A DNA stretch of 64,000 bases from Bretschneidera sinensis (Eukaryota; Streptophyta; Magnoliopsida; Brassicales; Akaniaceae), in contig CM043698.1 in the NCBI GenBank assembly GCA_023935145.1, forward strand, positions 16,495,001-16,559,000, written 5' to 3'. The position numbers were made by a program, and so were the translations under genes. Shown piece by piece: positions 10,641 to 22,069 of the stretch. A model generated the notes under the pieces. That model saw only the letters and a list, made by a program, of their open reading frames with translations, ran no database searches and was not told where the DNA came from. The stretch's first letter is position 1. Each line of letters opens with the position of its first letter.

Positions 10641-12065
10641 TTATGGCTCTTGGAGAATGGTTGTGGACGATTGAGGGTCAAACGTCCCCATGATGTAGTG
10701 CTTCAATCTATGCCCGCTGACCTTGGACGTCGCCTTGTTTTTCTTGTGTTGTATTTCAATGGTACTAAAAGGTGATACACTTATCATGGTGTATGGTTCA
10801 GTCCACTGAGATTTCAGCTTTCTCAGAAATATATACCTTCTTAGGACTTCCAGCAACCGTTCTTCCATTTTACCTGTTAACGAAGAAGATATTATAACGA
10901 GGAAAATATTTTTCTCTAAATAAGCATATTTTAAATGAGCAAGTAAAGTTTTCAATTCAGTTATTATTATTTGTTCTACTGGCACTTCTTTTCCCATTTC
11001 AGACTCAAAGTTCCTTGCTTCTTCTTGGATGAGTTCTTCAGTTGTAGCAGTCTCTTCAAGAGTGAAATGCCCGCTAAGTATAACTTTTAGCTTATCATCA
11101 TCAATTAGATCAAATATTTCCTGCGCCAACGGGTCAATAACATCCATAACAAAAATAGAAGACACATCATTAGGGTACCTCATGGCATCATAAATATTGA
11201 ATTTAATAATTTCGCCATCAAATTCCATCGTGAGTGTACCATCACGCACATCAATTTTTGTCCTAAATGTTTTTAGAAATGGCCTTCCTAATAACATTAG
11301 TGTTGAATTAGAAAAGTCATCTTCTTCCATGTCAAGAACATAAAAATCAGTAGGAAAGACCAACCCATTAACTTGTACTAAGACATCCTCTAAGACTCAT
11401 TCAGGATATACATTAGATCTATCAATAAGTTGAATAATCACACTTGTTTCTTTTAATGGACCAATATTCAAAGATGAATAAATAGAGAGAGGCATGACAT
11501 TTATTGAAGCTCCTAGATCTAGCATTGCTTTCTCAATCCTAACATCACCTAGTTTGCAAGGGATAGTAAACATACCTGGGTCCTTGCATTTTGGAGGTAA
11601 TTTTTTCTGGAGGACAGCTGAAACATTTTCCCCCATAGTTATCTTTTCATTACCTTTCAACTTCCTCTTGTTGGTGCACAACTCCTTGAAAAATTTAGCA
11701 TATCGAGGCACTTGTTTAATTGCATCAAGTAAGGGAATATTTACCTCAACCTTGCGAAAAGTTTCAAGAATTCCCTTCTCTTCCTCTTCTTTCTTAGATT
11801 TAGTCAGTTTAGTAGGAAATGGAGGATTTGTCACCAATGCCTTTGGTTGTTCACTATCGAGTCCTCTAGGCTGGCCAGTTTGAGGTTGAGGAGCAACTAC
11901 TTCTTTTTCAATTTCTTCTCCACGTGCTGCCTTACTGGGTTCCTCCAACTCATTCCTGCTTCTTAATGTAACTGCACTAGCATTTTGTTTTAGGTTAACA
12001 ACAGTTTGGGAGGGCAATTTACCTTGGGATTCCAATTTGTTCATAGAAAATACCAGTTGACTCAT
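10641..12065 (-). pseudogene. Element A protease fused to integrase tail (pol core deleted)
   Basis: Reading on the minus strand: a LDAIKQVPRYAKFFKELC motif, the protease box MLDLGASINVMP (Athila aspartic proteases use DLGA), LGRPFLKTFRTKIDV, and then AHLKYAYLEKN and LLEVLRR, where RT normally begins. The next residues, YIFLRKLKSQW, are the C-terminal GPY/F-like end of integrase, followed by VSGHRLKHYI. About 1000 residues of RT, RNase H and integrase are missing at that join, with no stop. One in-frame TGA near 11397 breaks the reading. Element B has the same join. Confidence 0.85.
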
Positions 12066-12148
12066 TTGATTTTCTAGTTGCTGAATGCTTGTTCTTGTCT
12101 CCTGTTGAAATTGCTACGTGCTAGTTGCAAGTGATTTAACAATTTCTT

Positions 12149-13414
12149 CTAGAAACATACCTGAACTTGTGGAGGTTTGTTGTGGTGGTGGAACAGGTGG
12201 TCTATGCTGAAAGTGTTAGAATGGGGTCTTGCTCCATAGCTGAAATTGGGATGATCCCTCCATCCTAGGTTGTAGGTATTTGAATAGGGATCGTATCTCC
12301 ATTGTGGTGGGCTTGGAAATCCTCCAGCTGCATTGGCATGCTCATAGGAATCATCTCGAAGTGTAGGGCATATGTCAGCTGGATGGCCAATGGTAGCACA
12401 AATCCCACAAGCTTTCACTTGTTGCATATTTCCTACAGCTAACTGTTGAACAATAGAAGCTAGGTTGGATATTTGGTTTTCAAGGGAAGATATACTTACC
12501 TCATTCACCCTTTTTGGAGATGTGTGCTGCCTGAATCCAAATTGTTGTGAGTTAGCGGCCATGATGGAGATCAAATCTCTAGCGTCACGAGGAGTTTTGT
12601 TCACTATGGCACCTCTACTCACTGCATCCATCATCTTCCTTTCCATGGGTAGGAGCCCTTCGTAGAAATATTGAATAAGGAGCTGTTCAGAAATTCCATA
12701 TTGTGGGCAGCTTGCACAGAGTTGCTTAAATCTTTCCCAATACTCATGAAGGGTCTCTGTATCTTTCTGTTTTATTCCACATATCTCTCTTATAATGCCA
12801 GCAGCTTGTGATGTAGGGAAAAATTTATCAAGAAACAATCTCACCATCTCCATCCATGTGGTTATAGAGCCAGGGGGCAAATAAAATAACCAATCCTTTG
12901 TTTTTTCAGTCAGCGAGAATAGAAAAGCACGTAATTTGATTTGTTCTTCGGTCACTCATTGCGGTTTCATGCTTGAACACACCACATGGAATTCCTTCAG
13001 ATGCTTGTGAGGATCTTCATTCTCAAGACCACAAAAAGTTGTGAGCAAATGGATCAATCCAGATTTTAACTCAAAACCCACTTCCAAAGCTGGATATGTA
13101 ATGCAAAGTGGCTGTTGATTTACATTTGGTGCAGCCAATTCCCTTAAAGTTCTCTCTTGATTGGCCATCGCTTCTTCTATTTCAGAATCACTAGATGAAT
13201 CAACTAAGTCAGGTACTAAATTAAATCCGTAGGGTGAGGATGAAGATGCTTGTTTGTCACGCAATTTAGCTTCCTTCCTCAACTCCCGAACCGTCTTCTC
13301 AATCTCAGGATCGTATTGGAGTTCACTTGCATGAGAAGATCGAAGCATTAAAATAAATCTAATTAACACCAATCCCCGGCAACGGTGCCAAAAATTTAGT
13401 GGGTTTCGAATCAA
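12149..13414 (-). pseudogene. Element A gag
   Basis: Retrotransposon gag. The capsid part reads EEQIKLRAFLFSL, GSITTWMEMVRLFLDKFFP, LHEYWERFKQLCASCP and YEGLLPMERKMMDA; an intact zinc knuckle CGICATIGHPADIC (CX2CX4HX4C) follows, then the SNTYNLGWRDHPNFSY motif that follows the knuckle in Athila gags. A TGA at 12956 interrupts the frame, most simply a GGA-to-TGA change, and the frame shifts before the protease ORF. Most of the gene is readable. Confidence 0.85.
13373..13391 (-). other. Element A primer-binding site
   Basis: On the minus strand TTGGCACCGTTGCCGGGGA, complementary to the tRNA-Asp 3' end apart from one change, six bases from the LTR edge. Confidence 0.85.
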
Positions 13415-14681
13415 ACAAATAATAAAATTCTCACTCTAAAAAAAATTACAAATTGTAACAGTGATGAGCAAAGTCGTATCCACAAAGATTGGGTAGATTT
13501 ATTTCAATGAAAATTGAAGCAAAGAAAAAAGGGGGTTTGAAATTTCGAAGTGAAATAAAAGAGAAAGCAATTATAATCAACTAAAAACTAAGGAGAAATC
13601 AATATTAGGCAAATATCCAACCAAAGGTATAATTTCAGAATTGGTTCAGAGAATTGATCACAGATACAAGGATAAATTCTTCTATTATTCACTAAATTAG
13701 TTATGGTTATTAACAAGCTCTAACAACCTATCTCTCCTTACTTTCTCGATAACCAAAACAAACTCTTTGATTACTTCACTTGTTAATAAACAACCCTAAA
13801 CAAGCTCTTAGGATTTAATCTATCAACAACATTAATAATTACAGAGACTACCAATTTTAGCCAACAAATACCCAAGCTCGATTCATTTAGACTAGGTTAT
13901 ATATCTTCATAATATAAATCAAAAATCTCTCTATAATCAACTATGTTATTTTACTACTAATATTAGAACATTTAAACAATTACAGATTTAAAGTTCTAAA
14001 TGGTAATTTATTAACCTGATAACTGAACAACGGACCCTTTGCATCAATCAATCAAGACAATAATTTTTAATAAATATAGAAGATATATAAATAGTGAAGA
14101 AATAAAAGAACAATGAAAATTATTTAGATCTCACAATTCTTGAAGAACCAAGACTTCAATTATCCTTTAGCTGGAAGAAAAGTATTTAGCTACTCATAAT
14201 TAAAAGAACACCTAAAGAAAAGAGAAGAGGAAATTTTCTGTTCAACAGTCGTGCCTTCTATCAGCGATCTCCTTTCTTTCAGTTAGGGTTACTATTTATA
14301 ATATTCTGAATCCACCAGCCAGCGCTGCAGCGCCAACTTCCCGGCGGTGCAGCTCCAAGTTTCTGTCCAATCTTCACATATTTCGCAAATTTCAGTGCTG
14401 CAGCGCCGACTTCCCAGCGCTGCAGCTCCAAGTTTCTATCCAATCTTCACAAATCTTGCCATTCCAGTGCTACTCCAGCACTGCAGCACCCTTGAACCAG
14501 CGCTGTAGCTTTGAACTTCAACTTTTCTTCACAAATCTCTTGATTTTGAATTCAATTTGATTTAACTCTTCAATCTACTCCATAAAATATGAAATATAAT
14601 CAAAATCCAAGATTTAAGCATTTATAACCATTAAAACATGAGGAAATATAACAAACATATAAATATTATGAATCATTATCA
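13397..14681 (-). repeat. Element A, 5' LTR
   Basis: 1285 bp. The inner edge reads TAGT instead of TGAT. TATA-like CTATTTATAA at 14292-14301 (plus strand) sits beside the palindrome array (about 14320-14515), which has about six units and more decayed cores (CTGTAG) than the other LTR. Confidence 0.9.
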
Positions 14682-14686
14682 GCTCG

Positions 14687-15337
14687 CCCTCACTCCTGAC
14701 CAAACCCCTCACAAGCGAAGAGTTTTTTCTGTATTTGTTGACTGAGCGAGATGCCATAGCCTCCGTCTTAATACAAGAGGAGGCAAGCATCCAAAATCCT
14801 GTCTACTACATCAGCAAGATCCTTCATGAAGCGGATTATAAGGTATCTCCCTATAGAGAAGATGGCCTATGCCCTTATAGTTATGGCACGAATGCTCCGA
14901 TCATATTTTCAAGCATATACCATCGTCCTCCTGACGAGCTAGACCCTAAGACAGGTCTTGCATAACCCAGATGTCTCCAGAAGAATGATCAAGTGGCCTA
15001 TAGAGCTCGGGGAGTTCGACATCCGGTACTACCCTCGAAAGGCAGACAAGGCTCAGGCTCTCGCTGACTTTATCGTCGAAACAACCCTCCAGATAAATCT
15101 AGACGAGGGGTCAAATTCGGAACCAGATGAGCAAACCCCAAGGTGGACCCTTTATGTGGACGGATCCTCGAATACTATTGGACATGGGGCCGGACTTATC
15201 CTCTGCAGCCCAGACGGGTTCGTCGTTGAGTATGCCCTGAGGTTCGGGTTCAGAGCCTCCAACAATTAAGCATAGTACGAAGCCTTTCTCACAGGTATGA
15301 AATTGTCAAAAGCAATGGCCACTAAAGCAAATTTATA
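14687..15337 (+). pseudogene. Tat-type RNase H region
   Basis: Continues the pol broken by A. Frames give LTERDAIASVLIQEE and PVYYISKILHEADYKVS (first RNase H), then MIKWPIELGEFDIRYYPRKADKAQALADF, then the second RNase H typical of Tat elements (RWTLYVDGSSNTIGHGAGLIL, YALRFGFRASNN). Two frames and stops at about 14963 and after NN show decay. It stops abruptly at an Athila integrase piece. Confidence 0.85.
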
Positions 15338-15930
15338 ATCGCGAGATCAAGCACATTTTGGAGAAGACTATGAACCCTAGTAGAAAGGATTGGTCTCTGC
15401 GATTGAATGAAGTATTGTGGGCATATCGAGTAGCATTCAAGACACCAATTAGCATGTCTCCATATCATATTGTGTACGGAAAAGCCTATCACCTTCCGAT
15501 GGAATTAGAGCATAGAGCCTATTGGGCTATCAAGCAGCTGAACTTCAATCGTTCGAAGGTTGGCTCACAAAGGAAGCTCCAACTCAATGAATTAGAGGAG
15601 TTGCGGAATAATGCATATGATTGTGCATGGTTGTACAAGGTACAAATGAAAAAGACTCATGACCAAAACATTTTGAGACGACCCTTTGAGCCTGGTCAAA
15701 AAGTTCTTCTTTACAATTCACACTTGCATCTTTTTCCAGGCAAGCTCAAATCTCGATGGACAGGCCCATTTATTATTCGATCAGTTTTTCCTCATGGGGC
15801 TATCGGGATTGAGGATCCAAAGAATTGTAACACTTTCAAGGTGAATGGACAGAGGTTAAAACCATTCTTGGAGTTGAGGAGTTCAGACATTAAGACGATA
15901 TTGTTGGAGGATCCTAGTTACTCCGATTGA
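15338..15930 (+). pseudogene. Athila integrase C-terminus (F)
   Basis: Open for about 190 codons: DWSLRLNEVLWAYRVAFKTPISMSPYHIVYGK, then [26 protein letters not shown], then the GPY/F-type end [22 protein letters not shown]. The catalytic core is absent because the piece is truncated at its 5' end. It is cleaner than the same region in E, and closely related to it. Confidence 0.85.
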
Positions 15931-16740
15931 GTATCATCTACTATGGAGAGTCTGGTTGAAGACTAAAAACTTAGTGCTCATGGGAGGCACCCACAACATA
16001 TTCTTTTTGTTTGTTTATTATTTTACACGTTTATTATTATTGTTTATTTTTAGTGTTTCTTTTGTTTTCCAGTCTTTATTTTTCAGGGACAACGCGTACT
16101 TCAGTTCAAGTTTGGGGGTATGCAATGAGCCATGCCAGTCCAGCTAGTTCTCCATCTCCCAGGTCAGCTCTTTCCATAATATTCACACATTGGGGACAAT
16201 GTGTAATTTAAGTTTGGGGGTATAAGAGACACATTTCACACACTTTGTCCTAATTTGTTGTTATTTTTTCTTCGTTTTAAAGAAAAGATAAATGCATCTC
16301 ATGTTATTTTGAAATTTTGGTTGATCTAGACAATTTCTGTGATGTGATATCATTGGTGAGCTTAAAATTTTGAATACATGATCTGATGATAAAGTTTTAA
16401 AATTTAGTTACTTACTTTAGGCATTTGAGAATTCACATGTTTGATCTAGTCTGACACGAGCACTTTAGCACATAATTGTGTGAGGTATGACATGTAATTT
16501 TAATGTGTATGTGTCCATGACTTAGCTAACTGGATGACTTGTTGGATAAACACTTTGGTATAGAAAAGTATAAAAAAAAATTTCATCAATAAACTTTCCA
16601 CTGAGTAACTGAACCTCTTGCCTCTATAAGCAGTGAGTGTTCACGTCAAAATGTTGGAATTTTACTTGGTAGTATTAAGGCTAGTTTAGTTTCATAGCCT
16701 TTTTTTACTCGAGTTAGTAAGTCCTTAACTATTTTATTTT
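15931..16740 (+). other. F 3' non-coding region
   Basis: Contains the post-integrase hairpin motif (15950-15997), two PPT-like modules (about 16083-16118 and 16190-16222, each AAGTTTGGGGGTAT) and the CACTG/CAGTG stem box (16594-16650), as in E. Open frames of 63-66 codons here are not conserved between copies. Confidence 0.7.
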
Positions 16741-16769
16741 ATTTTTTTATTAAATTTAAAAAAAAATTA

Positions 16770-17610
16770 AAAATAAATCACGGTGAATACCCAATCTAAA
16801 CCAAAACCATCAAATGTATCCGTTTAATTTACAAATCACAATGAATATCCAATCTAATTTGAATGATCCACCATATCTAGTAGATGAAACATAAAGAATA
16901 TCCAATTTAACAATTTAGAAACAATCAATCATAAGAGTTCACTCAAACAATTGAAATAGAACATTAATACTAAAAATATCAGAATTGTACAAACATATTT
17001 GAAAATATAATGCTAAACAATGGCGAGGCTTTATCTTCAACCTTAGATGAAGGTTTTAGCCTCGCATAATTATGAAACTAAATTTCAAAATAGTACTAAA
17101 CATAAAACTTTAAAACTTAAAGAAATAAATTAAAACTGACTATACATGGAGAAATTTCACTTGCAGTTGTTGTGCGGCGCTTCCCCTCATGGTAGCAAAG
17201 CCTTAGAGATCCCCTAGAATGCTAGCAGACGTCCTCCAGATTTCTCACTGAAGATGAAGTGAAGTAGAGCTTTTATAGGGAAGCTCCTGAAGTACAATGT
17301 GTTTTCTATCCAATGTGGGATACTGCGCGACTGCGCTCGATCGCAACCTTCCTACGCTCGAGCGCAGCATGGTGTGCTGCAATGTGTTTTCTATCCGATG
17401 TGGGATAACTGCGAGACTGCACTCGATCGCACTAGACAGATTCCAGCTTTTTCTCTTTAATCCCTACAGTTCCCACAATGCTTCCTTTTATTCAAAAACC
17501 TATAAAAAAAAAAAACACAGAAAGAAAATAAAATAGCATGAAATAACACAATTAAGAACTCAACAAATGTAAACTAAGGGGCCAAAATATGCAATATTTG
17601 GCACTCATCA
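16770..17610 (-). repeat. Inverted, truncated Athila LTR (F)
   Basis: On the minus strand it begins TGATGAGTGCCAAATATT at 17610, as the E LTR does, and continues through the GCGATCGA motifs (about 17320-17440), a TATA-like site near 17275 and the GGCTAAAACCTTCATC box. It covers roughly the first 840 bp of an LTR of about 1340 bp and stops near 16770. Confidence 0.8.
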
Positions 17611-18985
17611 CTCAGCCTAAAGCCTCTAAGTCCGAACATATGAGTTATTTGTCATATGCTCAATCTAAAGTCTTCAAGTTCGAGCATATGAGCTGCTTGT
17701 CACGTACTCGGTCCAAAGTTTCCAAAATCAGAGCATATGAGCTGCTTATCATATAATCAGCCTAAAGTCTCCAAGTCCGAGCATATGAGCTGCTTGTCAC
17801 ATGCTTGGCCTAAAGCCTCCAATCCGAGCATATGAGCTGTTTGTCACATGCTCGGCCTAAAGTTTCCAAGTCCGAGCATATGAGCTACTTGTCACATGCT
17901 CGGCTTAAAGCCTCTAAGTCCGAGCATATGAGCTGCTTGTCATATACTTGGCCTAAAGTCTCCAAGTTCGAGCATATGAGCTGCTTGTCATATGTTCGAT
18001 CTAAAACCTCCAAAACCGAGCATATAAGATGTTTTTCATATGCTCGACCCAAAATCTCCAAGACTGAGCATATGAACTACTTTCCATATGCTTGGCCCAA
18101 AGCCTCCAAGTCCGAGCATATGAGCTACTTATCATATGATCGACCTAAAGCCTCCAAATTCGATCATATGAGCTGCTTGTTATATGCTCGGCCTAGAGTC
18201 TCCAAGTTCGAGCATATGAACTGCTTGTCATATGCTCAGCCTAAAGTCTTCAAGTCCGAGCATATGAGTTGCTTGTCATATGCTCGGTCTAAAGCCTCCA
18301 AAATCGAGCATATGAGCTGCTTGTCATATGCTTGGCCCAAAATCTTCAAGACCAAGCATATGAGTTGCTTGCCACATGCTCGGCCCAAAGCCTCCAAGAC
18401 CGAGCATATGAGCTGTTTGTCACATGCTCGGTTTAAAGTCTCTAAAATCCGAGTATATGAGCTATCTATCACATGCTCAGTCTAAAAGCCTCTAAGTCCG
18501 AACATATGAGCTGTTTGTCATATGCTCGGTCTAAAGTCTCCAAGTTCGAGCATATGAGCTACTTGTCACATGCTCGGTCCAAAGTCTCCAAAATCTGAGC
18601 ATATGAGCTGTTTATCGTATGTTCAGCCTAAAGTCTCCAAGTCTAAGCATATGAGCTGTTTGTCACGTGCTACGCCCAAAGTCTCCAAATTTGAGCATAT
18701 GAGCTACTTGGCATATGCTCGGCCTAAAGCCTCCAAGTCCGAGCATACAAGTTGTTTGTTATATGCTCTGCCTAAAGCCTCCAAATCCGAGCATATGAGC
18801 TGCTTGTCATATGCTCGGGCTAAAGTCTCCAAGTCCAAGCATATAAGCTGTTTGTCATATGCTCGATCTAAAGCCTCTAAAACTGAGCATATGAGTTGCT
18901 TGCCATATGCTCGGCCTAAAATCTCTAGGACCGAGCATATGAGCTGCTTGTCATACGCTCAGCCAAAAGCCTCCCAAGCCGAGTA
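17611..18985 (+). repeat. 48-bp hairpin satellite in the Tat 3' LTR
   Basis: About 28 units of 48 bp. Each has arms CCGAGCATATG and CATATGCTCGG around a 10-nt loop AGCTGCTTGT, then a linker CCTAAAGCCTCCAAGT. Because 48 is a multiple of three, one frame stays open as a 16-residue repeat (MSCLSYARPKASKSEH), giving long but almost certainly meaningless ORFs. The array continues past D into 48571-48600, so it belongs to the Tat LTR. Confidence 0.9.
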
Positions 18986-19371
18986 TGTAACCAATCTGTT
19001 TATGGTCCATGTTCAACCTTTTGGCTGCGTATGAACTTTTTGACTGCGAATGAACCTTTTGGCTGCCTCAACCTTTGGCTACCCATTGATTGTGGTAACA
19101 AATGTATGGAATATGGACGGACATTCTTGATTGGAGAAAAAATATAAATAAAGGTTTGGTTCCTAGACTCGGGACTACTCATTTTTCTTTCATACACCAT
19201 CAAATTGGAGAGTTCTGAGAGTCTAGAAGTACCAATACTGAGAGAATAGCAGATTGTGTAAGTGAAAAGTTTCAATAGCCGGAGGTATGTTTACGGTCCA
19301 TTTTAATTCCACCTTTGATCTATATGCTATTTAAATTGTTTAGCATGTTTAGATTATATTTAGTTTTAACA
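18986..19371 (+). repeat. Element D, 5' LTR
   Basis: Starts TGTAACC and ends TTTTAACA. U3 contains three or four direct copies of AACCTTTTGGCTGCC. A TATA-like AATATAAATAAAGG lies near 19140. Confidence 0.9.
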
Positions 19372-19373
19372 TT

Positions 19374-19385
19374 TGGTATCAGAGC
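19374..19385 (+). other. Element D primer-binding site
   Basis: TGGTATCAGAGC, the standard initiator-tRNA-Met site of plant copia elements, two bases from the LTR. Confidence 0.9.
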
Positions 19386-19571
19386 ATTGTTTGCCTCTGC
19401 CTTGAAGTATTAAGCAATCTGTAAAACTTTCGTTTTATTGGGTTTTGAAAACGGGTCAAAAACGACCCGACTGAGGTTGAAGATAACCTGTAGATTGAAA
19501 AATTACCATTTTTTTCTTCTGTCGTTTAGGAAAATATCTTGCAGTTTCAGAATTTGATATCTTTCCAGAAA

Positions 19572-19574
<3 letters not shown>

Positions 19575-19622
<48 letters not shown>
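19575..19622. repeat. (TA)24 microsatellite
   Basis: About 48 bp of TA in the D leader, between the primer site and gag. Confidence 0.9.
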
Positions 19623-19625
<3 letters not shown>

Positions 19626-19671
19626 AAGTTTATATTTTTGCCTAATTTTATGGATTTTCATAATTTTGCAT

Positions 19672-20307
19672 AGATTATGCTATTAGGAAGAACGAACCAT
19701 ATACAATCGCCGATACCAGCACTCCAGCTGCGATCGTGCTATATGAGCAATGGAAGTGATCCAACCGGCTTAGTGTGATGTTTATCAAGACTAAGATAAC
19801 TGCTGGTATACGTGGTTCTGTCGACCAACATGAGAAAGTTCGTGATTTGCTGAAAGCCATTGACGATCAATTCGTCACTTCAGAAAAGGCATCGGCGAGT
19901 ACTCTGATAATGAAATTATCATCCCTCCGACTCACTAACGTAAAAGGTTTGCGTGCGCACATAATGTAAATACGTGACATTGCAACTCAACTAAAGAAAC
20001 TCGAGGTTGATATGTCGGAGTCCTTCCTGGTGCACTACATTCTGAACACCCTTCCAACTCAGTACAGGCCTTTCAAAATCTCGTACAACACATATAAAGA
20101 TAAATGGTCAATCAATGAATTAATGACCATTTGTGTTCAAGAAGAAGAGAGACTTGTGATGGAACTAGGTGAGAGTGCAATACTGGCTACTACTCGTGGG
20201 AAGGACAAAGCTAAAACTATCAAATCTCAAGCCAATCAGAAGGGGAAAGGAAAAATACCACCTCAAGCTGATATTAAGAAAGAAGAAAAGTGTTTCTTTT
20301 GTAAAAA
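19672..20307 (+). pseudogene. Element D gag, 5' part
   Basis: UBN2-type copia gag: KITAGIRGSVDQHEKVRDLLKAIDDQF, LIMKLSSLRL, MSESFLVHYILNTLP, YKDKWSINELMTICVQEEERL. The first half of the zinc knuckle, CFFC, lies just before C inserted. Stops at 19757 (a CGA-to-TGA type) and 19967 (CAA-to-TAA type) fit C-to-T decay. Confidence 0.85.
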
Positions 20308-21587
20308 TGATAGGTGCTTAAATGTTCATATTTAAGCCCCTTAATTTACATTTGTTAAGCTCTTTATCTATATGTTTTAGTCTATTTTACTTCACTTTTG
20401 TGTTTTACACATTTTTATAGGGTTTTGGAGAGCATTTTCGCACTTAAAGGATGAAATCTAGAAATCCTAGAGCAGCTGCTGGCTAGAGTGCGATCAAGCG
20501 CACTCTTCGGTATGATCAAGTGCACCAGTGCTCATGCGCACACAAAGAAGGCTCGAGCGTAGCCTTGCGATCGAGCGCACATGTACGGGCGTGAATAGTA
20601 AAACAACAGAACCTGTTTTTCAAATAGAATAAGTTTTGTGTTTTAAGAAGTTTAGGGTTTCCAGAGTCTTCTAGGGTTATTCAACCCCTATAAATACACT
20701 TGTAAAAACACAGAAGAGGGGGGTGATCTATCTTTTAATCTTCTTTTGGACTTGTAAGCTTTGGGAAAGAATTGATGACTCTTCTCTCGGGTTTATTCTT
20801 TCCCCTTATTTTATGAATATGTTTAGTTTCACAAGCATGTGTAACTAACTCACTAGTAGGGCTCGATTGAAGCCCTAATTATGTTTTTCTATTAATTCAG
20901 TATTGAAACCTTTGCGATATTCATGTTGCGTTGCTTGACTTGATTAATGCCTGTGCTTATTTAAATTCCTCATGTGTGTTTATCTGATCAATATATGCAT
21001 GTGGTATGGATTTGTTAGTTAGATCAATTTGGATGATCGAGTCCTGGTTCTGACATTAGTAACAAAAGATATCCACACCGAATTCTTTGGTTAATCAACA
21101 TAGGAAACTGGGAGTGGACTAAGCCCTAGGTCTCATGTGTTTGTCGATCTTCACAGACCTTATGCTCTCTTAAGGAACAAATCAGTATACACCATGCTGA
21201 ATCCCTTAAGAGAGAGAAGAGTTAGAGTATAAACCATGCCTAACTCGTTGCTAAGGGAGATCAATAACCTAAGGAGGAGTGGACCAAGCCCTTAGGTTGG
21301 CAAACATTAGGTATTCATAACATGAGTAAAGCATTGGCATACTGTTTTGTTGGGAAAATATGATTAGTGGTGGATATCAAAGCCCTGCGCTTTTATTATT
21401 ATAGATTCCAAACCCAATATTATTTTTATCCATTTTTACATTGCGAAACTGATTCTAAATCGAAATTCACCAATCCCTATGGAGATGATCTCGCACTTGC
21501 ACACTATACTACTATTGACCTTGTGCACTTGCAAGTAAAACAAGTACGATTATTTACTTATTTATTTAGGTAGATAAACGCACAACA
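20308..21587 (+). repeat. Element C, 5' LTR
   Basis: TGATAGGTGC to CACAACA. The first 60 bp resemble the E LTR. GCGATCGA-type palindromes (about 20488-20585) precede a TATA box CTATAAATAC at 20688-20697. Confidence 0.9.
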
Positions 21588-22069
21588 AGTTTTTGGTGCC
21601 GTTGTCGGGGATTGCGCTAAATTTCTTTTTGGAATTATTTTCGTTAGTTTTATTTTATTTTATTTCTTTACTCTGTTCTGTTTATATTTTCTTTATCAAA
21701 AACCTAATTTTCTCATCTTTGTTTTCTGTTTTCTTCTGTTTCAAGTCTGCAACAAAGCGATTTCTGGCCTTGTGATCGAGTGCAAGCTGAGTTGCGATCG
21801 AGCGTAGTACGCACTTCACACTGTAATCGAGCGCAGTACCTTGTGTGCTTGAGCACAAATAGTTCAGAGACTACCTGAGCTGCAGTACTGAAGCCACTGC
21901 ACCAAAGTTTTCCAGTAGATTCATGCAAGGGCTTCGATCTAGGAACCCTACCATTATTCCACTCGATATAAAGATTGAGCGGACCATTCGACAGAGGTCT
22001 AGAACAACTTTGAGGAGAACGAAGAAGAATTCGAGGGAGAAGCACCAATGGAACAGCTAGAAAACCAAC
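21588..22069 (+). other. Element C leader and gag start
   Basis: Primer-binding site TTGGTGCCGTTGTCGGGGA at 21593-21611. T-rich leader, then a second group of GCGATCGAG-type motifs (21770-21860) outside the LTR. The last ~150 bp are probably the gag N-terminus, cut by B at CCAAC. Confidence 0.7.

Larger units (their letters stand above)
7525..14681 (-). mobile_element. Athila-type Ty3 element A, pol-deleted
   Basis: Two LTRs flank an internal region read on the minus strand. Ends are TGAT...ATCA, and flanks are GCTCA (7520-7524) and GCTCG (14682-14686), a 5-bp duplication with one change. The primer-binding site matches the tRNA-Asp 3' end, typical of Athila. It carries gag and protease but no RT, RNase H or integrase core. 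At 7157 bp it is shorter than a usual Athila (10-12 kb). It split the RNase H region of the Tat element. Confidence 0.9.
15338..16740 (+). mobile_element. Athila piece F, plus-oriented part
   Basis: Starts inside an Athila integrase at the codons for [10 protein letters not shown] and runs through its 3' non-coding region, matching element E from about 42316 to about 43700. The homology stops near 16740, before the 3' LTR would be reached, and an LTR in the opposite direction follows. Confidence 0.8.

Noticed and set aside
13373..13391. tRNA gene suggested by a tRNA-Asp-like 3' sequence
   Set aside because: Only the 3' 19 nt are matched and they lie next to an LTR; this is a primer-binding site. 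The same applies at 19374, 21593, 28156, 37272 and 61516.
17832..18485. 217-codon ORF of 16-residue repeats as a real protein
   Set aside because: The period is a multiple of three and the array is LTR sequence; no start context, signal or known family, and other frames are also partly open.
17611..18985. CRISPR-like regular repeats
   Set aside because: Units are contiguous 48-bp tandem copies without unique spacers, in plant LTR DNA with no cas genes.
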